From contig CAMRSM010000007.1 of assembly GCA_947053345.1 (NCBI GenBank), positions 1 to 64,000 of the forward strand: 64,000 nt of DNA, given 5' to 3'. This DNA comes from an uncultured Lachnospiraceae bacterium. GTDB lineage: Bacteria > Bacillota > Clostridia > Lachnospirales > Lachnospiraceae. Each line of letters starts with the position of its first letter. Within the stretch, counting starts at the first letter, position 1. The position numbers were made by a program, and so were the translations under genes. The notes beneath the pieces are model-generated. The model worked only from the letters and a program-made list of their open reading frames with translations, ran no database searches and was not told the origin of the DNA. Below, piece after piece: positions 52,651 through 62,014 of this stretch.

Positions 52651-53829
52651 ATGGACGGGATTGATATGTTGGAAAAAGCAGAAAAGATGAAAATTCACAG
52701 GGAGAGTGCAGGGGACACGGCAATGATGCCGGCAAAGCAGGTTTTTTGGGGTGTCCTGATGCTGGTCTCCCTGTTTGTTTTGGTCACGGCAGGTTTATCT
52801 GCCGGAAGGGCAGCAGGGAATGGATCGGGCAATGAAAGAGCATCCCACCGTCTAGGACGTGTGCCGGACGGCGCAGTAGCAGGAGATGGTGCCATAGCGG
52901 GCGGGTGGGGGACGGAGGTTTTGGCTGCCGGAAAGATCGATGCGGTGGGCAGCGCGGGAAAGCCGGACGGGAAAACCGGAAACGAAGGGACAGCTCCAGT
53001 GCCGCCGGACGGGGTTGAGAGCGAAGGAGTAAATCCAGCGCTGCCGGATGAGGGAATTGAGAACAAAGGAGAAGATGCACCGCCGGATGGGAAAAACGGA
53101 AATGAGGACGCAGATTCGCCGCCGGAAGCGGAAGATACACAGCCGGGTGGAAAAACCGGGAGCAATGAAGCCGATGCGCCGGGAAAAGAAACCGGGAACG
53201 GAGACGCGGAAGACGCAGATGCCCCTGTGGTCGCCCTGACATTTGACGACGGGCCGTTTACAAAGGTCACGAACCGGATCGTGGACGTGCTGCTCGCGCA
53301 TGATGCCGGAGCGACGTTCTTTGTCGTGGGCAGCCGGATTGATATGTATTCGGACACTTTAAAAAGGGTTTATGAGAGCGGGTTTGAAGTGGCGAGCCAC
53401 ACATGGTCCCACAGGGATCTGAACGGGCTTTCAGCGGACGAGGTCTTAAAGGAACTGAATGACACAGAGGAGCGCCTGAACACTTATATACCGGTCGGGG
53501 AAGTGCTGCTGCGTCCGCCGTACGGCAATGCGGACGAGCCGGTGCGGGAAATTGCGGGAACTGCCTTGATTAACTGGTCGCTTGATTCGGAAGATTGGAA
53601 AAGCCGGGACGCGGATACGATCATCCGGTATGTACTCTCGGCTGTAAAGGACGGTGATATCATCCTGATGCATGACTTATACGAAAGCACGGCGGAGGCG
53701 GTGGAATATCTGGTGCCGGAACTTGTGGCGCGGGGATACCGGATCGTGTCTGTTTCGGAACTGTTCGAACTTAAGGGAATTCCGTTGGAAGAGGGCATTT
53801 TGTACCGAAATCCATTCGATTGTTACTAA
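52651..53829 (+). CDS. Polysaccharide deacetylase (NodB/CE4), membrane-anchored
   Basis: A 392-residue protein with a single N-terminal membrane segment (about 27-47), a long Gly/Pro/Asp/Glu linker with PPDG-like repeats (about 50-185), then a CE4 domain: ALTFDDGPFT (catalytic base and metal Asp), SHTWSHRDL (metal histidines), RPPYGNAD and a final LMHDLYEST. It probably removes acetyl groups from peptidoglycan or another glycan outside the cell. The start is uncertain, since 52651, 52666 and 52687 are all possible and none has a strong site. Confidence 0.85.
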   Translation: MDGIDMLEKAEKMKIHRESAGDTAMMPAKQVFWGVLMLVSLFVLVTAGLSAGRAAGNGSGNERASHRLGRVPDGAVAGDGAIAGGWGTEVLAAGKIDAVGSAGKPDGKTGNEGTAPVPPDGVESEGVNPALPDEGIENKGEDAPPDGKNGNEDADSPPEAEDTQPGGKTGSNEADAPGKETGNGDAEDADAPVVALTFDDGPFTKVTNRIVDVLLAHDAGATFFVVGSRIDMYSDTLKRVYESGFEVASHTWSHRDLNGLSADEVLKELNDTEERLNTYIPVGEVLLRPPYGNADEPVREIAGTALINWSLDSEDWKSRDADTIIRYVLSAVKDGDIILMHDLYESTAEAVEYLVPELVARGYRIVSVSELFELKGIPLEEGILYRNPFDCY

Positions 53830-53875
53830 GAATCAAGAAAATCGGTAAAAATTACTGCAAAATCTACGAAATTCC

Positions 53876-53904
53876 TTGACAAATGGCTACGATAAGTTTA
53901 TAAA
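53876..53904 (+). promoter_or_regulatory. SigmaA promoter of the HU gene
   Basis: TTGACA (53876-53881), a 17-base spacer and TATAAA (53899-53904), with a leader of about 110 bases to 54022. The perfect -35 fits a highly expressed gene. Confidence 0.75.
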
Positions 53905-54021
53905 TAAAAATGTAGGTAAAATCCGTTCTACCCAATAGACCGCGAGAGATTTTATTTATGTCCGGACAAAAAAGCATTGGACGGAAAATGAATCAGAATA
54001 TTCCAGAGGAGGAGAAATTTC

Positions 54022-54297
54022 ATGAACAAGGCAGAGTTAGTTGCAGCAATTGCGGAGAAGGCAGAATTATCCAAGAAGGATTCTGAGAAGGCTTTAAAGG
54101 CTTTCATCGATGTAGTTACTGACGAGCTGGTGAAAGGCGAGAAGGTTCAGCTTGTCGGCTTTGGTACATTTGAGGTAGCTGAGAGGGCAGCAAGGGAAGG
54201 CAAGAACCCGCAGACCGGCAAGAAGATCAAGATCCCGGCTTCCAAGGCTCCGAAGTTCAAGGCTGGTAAAGCTTTAAAGGACGTTGTAAACAAGTAA
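54022..54297 (+). CDS. hup: HU-family DNA-binding protein
   Basis: A 91-residue histone-like HU protein. It opens [20 protein letters not shown], has the arm region [20 protein letters not shown] and ends [20 protein letters not shown] precedes the ATG, and a strong promoter and terminator bracket it. In clostridia this gene regularly heads the rqcP-yabP-yabQ-divIC block, as here. Confidence 0.97.
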   Translation: MNKAELVAAIAEKAELSKKDSEKALKAFIDVVTDELVKGEKVQLVGFGTFEVAERAAREGKNPQTGKKIKIPASKAPKFKAGKALKDVVNK

Positions 54298-54317
54298 ATT
54301 CCTTAAGACGCGATGTG

Positions 54318-54357
54318 GGCTGCTTTGGGGGACTGATTCCACCGGAGCAGCCTTTTT
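54318..54357 (+). terminator. Terminator after hup
   Basis: GGCTGCT (54318-54324) pairs with AGCAGCC (54346-54352), extended inward by GG/CC, followed by TTTTT. Confidence 0.75.
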
Positions 54358-54454
54358 CACACCCTGCGGGGAGGCGGATGCCCGAACCGGGCTTATGTGT
54401 ACACGGGCTTGCCTGCGGGCAGGGCTGTCTGCTGCAGGAAGAAGGGGAGGAAGT

Positions 54455-54694
54455 ATGAGACTGGATAAATTTTTGAAAGTATCCCGCCTGATCAAGCGCA
54501 GGACAGTGGCAAACGACGCATGCGACGCGGGGCGGGTCAAGATCAACGATAAGCCTGCGAAGGCTTCGGCCAATGTAAAGGCCGGTGACATTATTGAAAT
54601 CGGATTTGGAGGAAAGGCAGTGCGTGTCGAGGTTCTGGATGTGGCAGAGACGACTAGGAAGGAAGACGCGAAGGAACTGTTCCGCTATCTCTGA
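54455..54694 (+). CDS. rqcP: S4-domain RNA-binding protein RqcP
   Basis: A 79-residue S4-domain protein (MRLDKFLKVSRLIKRRTVAN; GRVKINDKPAKASANVK), the YabO/Hsp15-type factor that helps RqcH add alanine tails on stalled ribosomes. GGGGAGGAAG precedes the start. It is flanked by terminators and followed by yabP, its usual neighbour. Confidence 0.93.
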   Translation: MRLDKFLKVSRLIKRRTVANDACDAGRVKINDKPAKASANVKAGDIIEIGFGGKAVRVEVLDVAETTRKEDAKELFRYL

Positions 54695-54702
54695 TACAAA
54701 AG

Positions 54703-54736
54703 GAATCCTTGCGTGTGGGCGAAGGGTTCTTTTTTT
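54703..54736 (+). terminator. Terminator after rqcP
   Basis: GAATCCTT (54703-54710) pairs with AAGGGTTC (54722-54729) with one G-T pair, followed by a run of seven T. Confidence 0.75.
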
Positions 54737-54786
54737 GTACTGTCCCGCATATGGATAGATGAGGGAACATGCGGGAGGGGCATGCA

Positions 54787-55074
54787 ATGGCAGGGGAGGA
54801 GAAAAAAGACCGGAAGCACACATTTTATATGCAGGACCGGAAAGAACTCCATCTAAGCGGGGTGCAGGACGTGAGGTCATTCGATGAGCAGGAGATTGTC
54901 CTGGATACGGATATGGGGGTTTTGATCATCCGCGGGGGAGGCCTGCACATGGGGCGGCTGACGCTGGAAAAAGGAGAGATTGATATCGACGGCAGGGTGG
55001 ACAGCTTTGTGTACACCGACAAAAAGGGGCACGGCAAAAATGGGGAATCCTTTCTTGCCAGGCTTCTGCGCTGA
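54787..55074 (+). CDS. yabP: Sporulation protein YabP
   Basis: A 95-residue YabP-type protein (ELHLSGVQDVRSFDEQEIVL; GVLIIRGGGLHMGRLTLEKG), needed for spore coat assembly in bacilli. GGGAGGGG lies about six bases before the ATG at 54787. It is followed after 19 bases by yabQ. Confidence 0.93.
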   Translation: MAGEEKKDRKHTFYMQDRKELHLSGVQDVRSFDEQEIVLDTDMGVLIIRGGGLHMGRLTLEKGEIDIDGRVDSFVYTDKKGHGKNGESFLARLLR

Positions 55075-55093
55075 TGCGTAGGGAGGGGGAACT

Positions 55094-55561
55094 GTGAACG
55101 ATGCTGTAATTCCGGAGTTGGAACTTCTTGCGTTTTCGTTTCTCTCCGGTATCATCTGTTTCTTTGGCTATGACCTGCTGCTTGTGCTCCGCATATTTTT
55201 CCGCCGTTCACTTATTTTAGAAAAGCTGGAGGATATCCTGTATTGGCTTGCGGCATCTATATTTGTGTTTTCCGTGATCTACAAGAAGAACAGCGGGGTG
55301 ATCCGGGGCTACTCCATTGCCGGGATGCTCGCAGGGATGCTCCTTTACCGGGCAGTCGTGAAAGGGAGACTGACGCAGGCGGCGCAGAGAAGGTCGGACC
55401 GTATCAGAAAATGGTTCCGGAACAAGACGGAACCAATACGAAAAAAGAGAATGGAATTGCAAAATAAGCGCAAACAGGTTAAAATAAAAAAAGAGGAACA
55501 AAAAAAGAACCGGAAACAGAAAAAAAGAGAGGAAAGAGAGAAGCGGAAAAAGAAAGGATAG
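55094..55561 (+). CDS. yabQ: Sporulation membrane protein YabQ
   Basis: A 155-residue protein starting at GTG, with about three membrane segments (LELLAFSFLSGIICFFGYDL; ILYWLAASIFVFSVIY; GYSIAGMLAGMLLYRAVV) and a very basic Lys/Arg-rich C-terminal tail from about residue 105. YabQ is needed for the spore cortex. The gene order confirms the call. Confidence 0.9.
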   Translation: MNDAVIPELELLAFSFLSGIICFFGYDLLLVLRIFFRRSLILEKLEDILYWLAASIFVFSVIYKKNSGVIRGYSIAGMLAGMLLYRAVVKGRLTQAAQRRSDRIRKWFRNKTEPIRKKRMELQNKRKQVKIKKEEQKKNRKQKKREEREKRKKKG

Positions 55562-55566
55562 CTGCC

Positions 55567-55851
55567 ATGAGGAGAAGAGAGAAAAGAGCAACCGGGCTTG
55601 GTTTGTTGATCGTATTGACGTTTATACTCTGCGGGGTACTTCTGTATGCCTCTGCGGGATTAAGGCGGGAGCGGGACAACAAGCTGGAAACAAAAGCGGC
55701 GCTGGAGCGTCAGATTGCGGAGCAGGAGCTTATGTCGAAGAAGCTCGATGCAAAGAAGGATTACACCGGGACGAGAAAGTTCATCGAGGAGATGGCAAGA
55801 AAAGTTTTGGGGCTTGTTTACCCGGACGAGACTGTTTTTGAAGAAAAATAA
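55567..55851 (+). CDS. divIC: Septum formation initiator DivIC/FtsB
   Basis: A 94-residue bitopic protein: short basic N-terminus, one membrane segment (about 11-30), a coiled coil (KLETKAALERQIAEQELMSK) and a C-terminal FIEEMARKVLGLVYPDETVF block typical of FtsB/DivIC. It starts five bases after yabQ. The S1-domain RNA-binding gene often found next in clostridia is absent here. Confidence 0.9.
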   Translation: MRRREKRATGLGLLIVLTFILCGVLLYASAGLRRERDNKLETKAALERQIAEQELMSKKLDAKKDYTGTRKFIEEMARKVLGLVYPDETVFEEK

Positions 55852-55997
55852 GAGGACGGGGGACATGGACAACCAAATGGATATGTGTATGCAGGGAAGG
55901 GGTAAGACGGCTTATCTCTTCCTTTTTCTTTGGAGGTACGCAAATGGGATTTTTAAGGACTTCAATTCGAGTTTTGATAAGAAAAGACATATGAAAT

Positions 55998-56063
55998 TGT
56001 CAACTGATTTTTGGGTTTCCCTTCCCGTTTTTGACAAAAAAATCTTCCCCGTATGGCTATAAT
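55998..56063 (+). promoter_or_regulatory. Spo0A-type spoIIE promoter with 21-base spacer
   Basis: TTGACA (56031-56036) and TATAAT (56058-56063) are separated by 21 bases rather than 17. This is the arrangement known for B. subtilis spoIIE and spoIIG, where Spo0A~P activates sigmaA. Sequences close to the 0A box (TGNCGAA) occur at 56032-56038 (TGACAAA) and 55998-56004 (TGTCAAC). The rest of 55852-56114 holds no gene. Confidence 0.7.
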
Positions 56064-56114
56064 CCTGACTGTGACGAGAAAAACAGACAGAAGTATGAGG
56101 AGATGTAAGGGGCA

Positions 56115-57515
56115 ATGAGACGGGATCATGTGGTTGAATGGAAAATGCAGAATGAAGTAAAGCGGAGGCTTTCCGGGATCGCGGGCGCATTTGAACGGCT
56201 CTCCGGCAGTATCAGCGGCTTTGCATCGCCGTGGACAGGCATGGACCAGGGGCAGCTGGAGCAAATGTTTGATGAGATCTCCATGCCGGTCTGCAGCAGC
56301 TGCAAAGAATGTGAACGTTGTTGGGGGCGGGAGAAAGAGAGAAGCATGGCGCAGACGAAGCGGCTCCTGTCCGTGATGCAGGAAACCGGCGGGGTGCCGG
56401 AGCTTGGGAACGGGGAATATCTTGGTTATTGTACGAAGCGTGAGGAATTGGCGGAAAGACTGCGCCGCGGGCTTTCCCAGCTGCGGCAGGGGATCGTGTG
56501 GCGCAACCGCATCAATGAGAGCCGGGAGGCGGTTGCCGACCAACTTACGGAAATGGCGAGGATCGTCGGGGAGTTTGCCGGAAATCTCGAACAGGACGGA
56601 AATAAAGTCTGGGAACTGCCGCGCAGCGTCTACACGAGGCTTTGGCTCAAGCAGATCTGTGCAAGAAAGATGCTTTTGCTCAAACGCGGTGACGGCAGCC
56701 TGGAACTGCATCTGTCGGCGAGATGCCGCCGGGGGCGCTGCATGACAACCCGTGAGGCGGCGATGATCTTAAGCTGCATAGTCGGGGAGCGGCTGGTGCC
56801 GAGTGAGACCTCACGCCATGTCATCGGTAAGGAATACTCGGATTACGTGTTCCGGGAAGATGCGAATTTCCAGGTTGTGACCGGCGTGGCGCGCGCTGCG
56901 CGGGCAGACAGCCGGGTTTCGGGGGATAATTTTTCATTTTTGTATCCGGAGAGCGGGGAGGTCATCATGCTGCTCTCGGACGGTATGGGCAGCGGGGAAT
57001 CTGCCTGTCGGGAGAGCGAGCGGGTGATCGAACTGCTGGAACAGTTTTTGGAGGCGGGGTTTAAGGAGGAGGCCGCGATGCGGCTGATCAATTCCATGCT
57101 TGTGCTGCGGACTGAAAATACGATGTTCTCGACGATGGATATCACGGTGCTGCATTTAACGACCGGGATGTGTGATTTTATGAAAGCGGGAGCAGCGGCG
57201 ACTTTTATCCTGCGCGGCGACTGGATGGAGAGCATATCTTCGACAACGCTTCCGGCGGGGATGCTTTCGAGCATTTCCTACGATACGAAGCAGAAAAAGC
57301 TGTATGACGGCGATTATGTGATCATGGTGTCCGACGGGATTGCGGACAGTGACGGGGAACACTTTATCTCCGAGGCGCTCCTTGGGGTAGAGAATGAAAA
57401 TCCGCAGCAGATCGCGGGCGCTATCCTCGAGGCGGCGATGAAAAGGGAAAACTACTGCCCGAAGGATGATATGACTGTGCTTGTGGCAGGGCTCTTCCGG
57501 CGCGGAGGAAAGTAA
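56115..57515 (+). CDS. spoIIE: SpoIIE-type PP2C phosphatase, lacking the membrane domain
   Basis: A 466-residue protein with the SpoIIE central region (cysteine cluster CSSCKECERCW at 60-70) and the C-terminal PP2C phosphatase (GDNFSFLYPESGEVIMLLSD; GMGSGESACRES; MVSDGIADSDG). SpoIIE dephosphorylates SpoIIAA to release sigmaF in the forespore. The B. subtilis protein has about 827 residues and ten membrane spans; here the whole membrane domain is absent, and upstream sequence is promoter. The start follows GGAGATGTAAGGGG. Placement before tilS-hpt-ftsH fits. Confidence 0.9.
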   Translation: MRRDHVVEWKMQNEVKRRLSGIAGAFERLSGSISGFASPWTGMDQGQLEQMFDEISMPVCSSCKECERCWGREKERSMAQTKRLLSVMQETGGVPELGNGEYLGYCTKREELAERLRRGLSQLRQGIVWRNRINESREAVADQLTEMARIVGEFAGNLEQDGNKVWELPRSVYTRLWLKQICARKMLLLKRGDGSLELHLSARCRRGRCMTTREAAMILSCIVGERLVPSETSRHVIGKEYSDYVFREDANFQVVTGVARAARADSRVSGDNFSFLYPESGEVIMLLSDGMGSGESACRESERVIELLEQFLEAGFKEEAAMRLINSMLVLRTENTMFSTMDITVLHLTTGMCDFMKAGAAATFILRGDWMESISSTTLPAGMLSSISYDTKQKKLYDGDYVIMVSDGIADSDGEHFISEALLGVENENPQQIAGAILEAAMKRENYCPKDDMTVLVAGLFRRGGK

Positions 57516-57669
57516 ACGCACCTGCCATACGGCGGAAAATGCCGGACATTGGAAATAAGATGCTTGCCATGAGGGGAAGCTTGGTGTAAAATGGTGATAT
57601 TGCCGGGAAAGCAACCCGGCACATGAAAAAAGAAAGACAGTATTGCGGTACATCCGCGGTAATCACGGA

Positions 57670-59250
57670 ATGCATATGAAAGCGGAAGCTTATCGGGTAT
57701 ACAACAAAATAAAGCAGTTTATCAGACAGCATGGGATGCTTGCGCCGGGGGACGGCGTTGTGGCAGGGGTTTCCGGAGGCGCGGATTCCATGTGCCTGCT
57801 GCGTGTGCTGCACGGCCTGGAGCAGGAGTACAGGCTGCGGCTCGTGGCAGTGCATGTACATCACGGGATCCGCGGGGCAGACGCGGACGGGGACGAAGCT
57901 TTTGTGCGGGACGAATGCCGGCGGCTTGGAATCCTGTTTGTGCCGGTGCATGCGGATGTCCCGTCGCTTGCCGCACGGTGGGGCTGTGCGATTGAGGAGG
58001 CGGGGCGCAGGGTGCGCTATGAGGCGTTCCGAAAGGCGGCGGCCTTGCACGGCTGTGGAAAGATCGCAGTGGCACACAATGAAAATGACAATGCGGAGAC
58101 CTTTTTGTTCCAGGCTTTCCGCGGCAGCGGGGTGTGGGGGCTCGCCGGGATTGCACCATGCCGCGCGGAGGGGGAGGTTATGGTCATCCGCCCTCTGCTG
58201 TGCGTGGACCGGGCAGGGATTGAGGCGTACCTTGGGGCGGAAGGCGCGGGATACCGGACAGATGCGAGCAATGAAACGATGGATTATGCGCGCAACCGCA
58301 TCCGCAACGAATTGCTGCCGCTGGCAAAGTCCTCCGTCAATGCGGGGGCGGTTGCGCATCTGGCGGCGGCGGCGGCCGAATTGCAGGAGACGGCAGGCTT
58401 TTTGCGGGAGCTGGTGCTGGACGGTTATCGGAAGGTGGCGGCGGAAACGGCACCCGCATACGGCGGGGAGATTGTCCTTGATGTTGCAGCGTGGGAAGCC
58501 CTTCCCCTGTATCTGCAGAAAGAGGTCGTGCTGTATGCGCTCGGACGCGCGGCGGGCAGCCGCCGTGATCTTGGCAGGGTACATGTGCAGGCAGTCTGCG
58601 GGCTGATGTGCGGTGAGGTGGGAAAGCGCGTGGATCTGCCGTACGGACTTGCCGCCATCCGTACCTACCGTTCGGTGCGGATCGTGCGGGAGGAAAGGGA
58701 AATCCGCGGCTGCCGCGGAAACATCCGGGATAAAAGTGTTTGGGAAGGTTCCGGAACCGCCTGCCGAAAGAAAGATCCAAAACCAAACGATCCGGACATT
58801 CCACAGCTTGCGGCTGCCGGAAGCATAGAGATCACATCCTTTCCGGCCTGCTTTGATCTCGGTATGTACGAGCTGACTTTGCACCTGTCGGACCGAAATG
58901 GAGATTCCGGCGGAAATGAAAAAAAATCAATAATTGCGAAAAATTGCTATACGAAATGCTTTGACTATGGTAAAATAAGGAATGCCCTCGTCCTGCGGAC
59001 AAGAAGGCCGGGGGATCATATGGTGATAAACGTGGATGGCAGCAAAAAGTCATTGAAGTCGCTCCTGATTGACAAGAAGGTGCCGGCAGGCTGCCGGGAG
59101 AAACTGCCGCTGCTCGCCGAGGAAAGTTCTGTGCTCTGGGCGGTCGGTGTACGCAGCGGGGAGGGGTTTTACGTGACACAGAATACAAAACAGATTCTTG
59201 TGGCAGAATTAAGAAGAAAGGACAGGAATTGCGATGGCAGAGAAGGTTAA
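57670..59250 (+). CDS. tilS: tRNA(Ile)-lysidine synthase
   Basis: A 526-residue TilS, which converts C34 of the CAU-anticodon tRNA-Ile to lysidine. The PP-loop SGGADSMCLL, HVHHGIRGADAD, NENDNAETFLF and RNRIRNELLP are intact, and the C-terminal domain ends with RRPGDHMVINVDGSKKSLKS. About 55 polar residues between the two C-terminal parts (around 345-430) look inserted. The start is ambiguous (57670 or 57676) with a weak ribosome site. It overlaps hpt by 17 bases. Confidence 0.95.
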   Translation: MHMKAEAYRVYNKIKQFIRQHGMLAPGDGVVAGVSGGADSMCLLRVLHGLEQEYRLRLVAVHVHHGIRGADADGDEAFVRDECRRLGILFVPVHADVPSLAARWGCAIEEAGRRVRYEAFRKAAALHGCGKIAVAHNENDNAETFLFQAFRGSGVWGLAGIAPCRAEGEVMVIRPLLCVDRAGIEAYLGAEGAGYRTDASNETMDYARNRIRNELLPLAKSSVNAGAVAHLAAAAAELQETAGFLRELVLDGYRKVAAETAPAYGGEIVLDVAAWEALPLYLQKEVVLYALGRAAGSRRDLGRVHVQAVCGLMCGEVGKRVDLPYGLAAIRTYRSVRIVREEREIRGCRGNIRDKSVWEGSGTACRKKDPKPNDPDIPQLAAAGSIEITSFPACFDLGMYELTLHLSDRNGDSGGNEKKSIIAKNCYTKCFDYGKIRNALVLRTRRPGDHMVINVDGSKKSLKSLLIDKKVPAGCREKLPLLAEESSVLWAVGVRSGEGFYVTQNTKQILVAELRRKDRNCDGREG

Positions 59251-59755
59251 GGTAATGATTTCTAAGGAGGAGGTAGCGGGGCGGATCGCCGAGATCGCTG
59301 CTGCTATCAGTGCGGAGTACGAGGGGAGATACCTGCATATGATCTGTGTGTTAAAGGGCGGGGTATTTTTCATGACGGAGCTGTCAAAACATCTGACGGT
59401 TCCATGTTCGCTTGACTTTATGTCGGTGTCGAGCTATGGCAATGCGATGAAAAGCAGCGGGAAGATCGAAGTTTTAAAGGATCTGGACGAGCCGATTGAG
59501 GGCAGGGACGTGCTGGTTGTCGAGGATATCATTGATTCCGGGCGCACACTGTCCTATTTGCTTGAAATGCTCAAAGACCGCTCACCGAAGAGTTTAAAAC
59601 TCTGCACATTGCTCGATAAACCGGAGTGCAGGGTGGCGGATGTGCATGTGGATTATACCGGCTTTCAGGTGCCAGATGTGTTTGTGGTGGGATATGGTCT
59701 GGATTACCAGCAGAAATACCGAAATCTTCCATTCATCGGAGTGGTTGAATTATAG
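59234..59755 (+). CDS. hpt: Hypoxanthine phosphoribosyltransferase
   Basis: A 173-residue purine salvage enzyme using PRPP with hypoxanthine or guanine. The PRPP loop VLVVEDIIDSGRTLSYLL and CVLKGGVFFMTEL are clear. It overlaps the tilS end and is followed by ftsH, the conserved tilS-hpt-ftsH order. Confidence 0.96.
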   Translation: MAEKVKVMISKEEVAGRIAEIAAAISAEYEGRYLHMICVLKGGVFFMTELSKHLTVPCSLDFMSVSSYGNAMKSSGKIEVLKDLDEPIEGRDVLVVEDIIDSGRTLSYLLEMLKDRSPKSLKLCTLLDKPECRVADVHVDYTGFQVPDVFVVGYGLDYQQKYRNLPFIGVVEL

Positions 59756-59776
59756 ATTGGAGAGGAGAAAAAGAAC

Positions 59777-61618
59777 GTGAACAAGTTTTTAAAGGGCTAC
59801 GGATTTTATCTGTTCCTGCTTATTTTGCTGTTGGCTGCCCTCTGGTTTTCGAACGGCCTGCGGGGCAATACATCCGGCTACGGTTACCAGGGGTATCTGG
59901 CGGATCTTGAGGCCGGCCAGGTACAGCGGGTGGATGTCTACCCGAACGAGGAAGTCCCGACCGGGCAGGTGCGCGTGACGCTCAAAAACGGCGATACGAA
60001 GCTGTTCGACGCGACGGACGTGACGAAAATAGAGGAGGCCGGTTATGCCGCGGGTGTCAGCACGATCGCCCATGAGATTGACAAGCCGAGCATCATCTGG
60101 CAGATCCTGCCGTACATTTTTGGGGTCATCCTTATCTTCTTCCTGTTTTCCATGATGATGAATGTCATGAACGGCGGGGGCGGGGGGAACAACTCCAAGA
60201 TGATGAATTTTGGGAAGAGCCGTGCGCGCAAGACGGACGATGAAAAGACGACGTTTAAGGATGTTGCGGGGCTTGCCGAGGAGAAGGAGGAACTTTCCGA
60301 GGTTGTTGACTTCCTGAAAAGCCCGAAAAAATATGTCCGCCTCGGTGCGCGCATCCCGAAAGGGATTCTTCTGGAGGGACCTCCGGGAACCGGTAAGACG
60401 CTGCTCGCGAAAGCGGTAGCAGGTGAGGCGGGTGTGCCGTTCTTCTCGATTTCCGGTTCGGATTTCGTGGAGATGTTCGTCGGTGTCGGCGCGTCCCGCG
60501 TGCGTGATTTGTTCGCGGATGCCAAGAAGGATGCACCGTGTATCGTGTTCATCGACGAGATTGACGCGGTGGCGAGAAGGCGCGGTACCGGTATGGGCGG
60601 CGGGCACGACGAGCGCGAGCAGACGCTGAACCAAATGCTGGTCGAGATGGACGGTTTCGGGAGCAACGAGGGGATCATCGTTTTGGCGGCGACGAACCGT
60701 GTCGATATCTTGGATCCGGCGATCCTGCGTCCGGGACGGTTTGACCGCAAGGTGGTGGTCGGAAGGCCGGATGTGAGGGGCCGGGAGGAGATTCTTTCCG
60801 TACACGCGAAGAATAAGCCGCTCGGTGACGATGTGGACTTAAAGCAGATCGCGCAGACGACGGCGGGCTTTACGGGGGCAGATCTCGAAAACCTGCTGAA
60901 CGAGGCGGCGATCAACGCGGCGCGTGACGGGCATGAATTCATCCGTGAAGAGGACGTGAAAAAGTCCTTTATCAAGGTCGGGATCGGCAAAGAGAAAAGA
61001 AGCCGCGTGATCTCGGACAAGGAAAAGAAGATCACCGCCTACCACGAGGCGGGACACGCGATCCTGTTCCACCTTCTCCCGGATGTCGGGCCGGTGTACA
61101 CGGTATCCATCATCCCGACCGGCAACGGCGCAGCAGGCTACACCATGCCTCTGCCGGAGAAGGATGAAATGTTCAACACAAAGGGCAGGATGCTGCAGGA
61201 TATCATCGTCGGCCTCGGAGGGCGCATTGCGGAACAGCTGATCTTTGACGACGTGACGACCGGCGCATCGCAGGACATCAAGAATGTGACGGGAACGGCG
61301 CGCAGTATGGTGACGCGTTACGGATTTTCCGAGAGTGTCGGTATGGTAAATTACGAGAATGACGACAATGAGGTGTTCATCGGGCGTGACCTCGCCCAGA
61401 CGCGCAGTTACAGTGAGTCCGTGGCGGCGAAGATCGACGAGGAAGTGCGCGCGATCATCGACGGGTGCTACGAGAAAGCCAGGAAGATGCTCACGGAGCA
61501 CATGGATGTGCTTCACAGATGTGCGGCGCTCTTGATTGAGAAAGAGCGCATCGGGCGTGAAGAGTTTGAGGCACTTTTTGACAAAGGTGCAACACAAGGC
61601 ACAGGGATAACAGAATGA
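59777..61618 (+). CDS. ftsH: ATP-dependent zinc metalloprotease FtsH
   Basis: A 613-residue membrane protease starting at GTG. Two membrane segments (about 8-26 and 107-128) flank a short external domain. The AAA module has [32 protein letters not shown] (pore loop), [12 protein letters not shown] and the arginine-finger region, and the protease site is [11 protein letters not shown] Gly-rich linker NGGGGGNN follows the second span. It ends at a strong terminator. Confidence 0.97.
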   Translation: MNKFLKGYGFYLFLLILLLAALWFSNGLRGNTSGYGYQGYLADLEAGQVQRVDVYPNEEVPTGQVRVTLKNGDTKLFDATDVTKIEEAGYAAGVSTIAHEIDKPSIIWQILPYIFGVILIFFLFSMMMNVMNGGGGGNNSKMMNFGKSRARKTDDEKTTFKDVAGLAEEKEELSEVVDFLKSPKKYVRLGARIPKGILLEGPPGTGKTLLAKAVAGEAGVPFFSISGSDFVEMFVGVGASRVRDLFADAKKDAPCIVFIDEIDAVARRRGTGMGGGHDEREQTLNQMLVEMDGFGSNEGIIVLAATNRVDILDPAILRPGRFDRKVVVGRPDVRGREEILSVHAKNKPLGDDVDLKQIAQTTAGFTGADLENLLNEAAINAARDGHEFIREEDVKKSFIKVGIGKEKRSRVISDKEKKITAYHEAGHAILFHLLPDVGPVYTVSIIPTGNGAAGYTMPLPEKDEMFNTKGRMLQDIIVGLGGRIAEQLIFDDVTTGASQDIKNVTGTARSMVTRYGFSESVGMVNYENDDNEVFIGRDLAQTRSYSESVAAKIDEEVRAIIDGCYEKARKMLTEHMDVLHRCAALLIEKERIGREEFEALFDKGATQGTGITE

Positions 61619-61623
61619 TGTCG

Positions 61624-61661
61624 AAAAATGGCCTTTCCAACAGAAGGCCATTTTTCATGTC
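61624..61661 (+). terminator. Terminator after ftsH
   Basis: AAAAATGGCCTT (61624-61635) pairs perfectly with AAGGCCATTTTT (61644-61655), with T-rich sequence after it. Confidence 0.85.
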
Positions 61662-61781
61662 TTTTTTTGTACAAATCACAGTTTGAAAAACGCCGTTTTC
61701 CGGAAAACTCCTGTCATATTGACGAAAAAATACAGCAAATTTATATCATGTTTGTGAACACTTTTTCTTTTTCCCATGCTA

Positions 61782-61888
61782 TAATAACAGACGTAAACCC
61801 CAATACATTATATAGTTTTTGCTACACCCCATAAGTAACAAAAATACCTTCTCCGAAAAAGGACAGTGACCGTAAGCTGTCCTTTTTT
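61782..61888 (+). ncRNA. Candidate short untranslated transcript
   Basis: An extended -10 (TGCTATAAT) at about 61779-61787 is followed 70 bases later by a terminator-like hairpin (AAAAGGACAG/CTGTCCTTTT with a T run). No frame lies between. It could be a small RNA of about 90-100 bases, or a leader attenuator for the glycosidase gene at 62015. Confidence 0.35.
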
Positions 61889-62014
61889 ACTGTCCGGATA
61901 TAACATGAACAAAAAAATCCCATTTTTTTGTAGATTTGTATATTGTAATTGGGACGATGGTATTATAAAATAAGAATACATGCGATTACCTAAATCATAG
62001 GCAGGAGTGAAATG

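Noticed and set aside
57421..58884. 487-codon open frame on the minus strand across tilS
   Set aside because: It is antisense to an intact tilS, rich in His/Arg/Pro/Ser, and has no ribosome site or recognisable motif.
59789..61035. Two long minus-strand frames inside ftsH
   Set aside because: They are both antisense to ftsH; neither has a plausible start site or domain.
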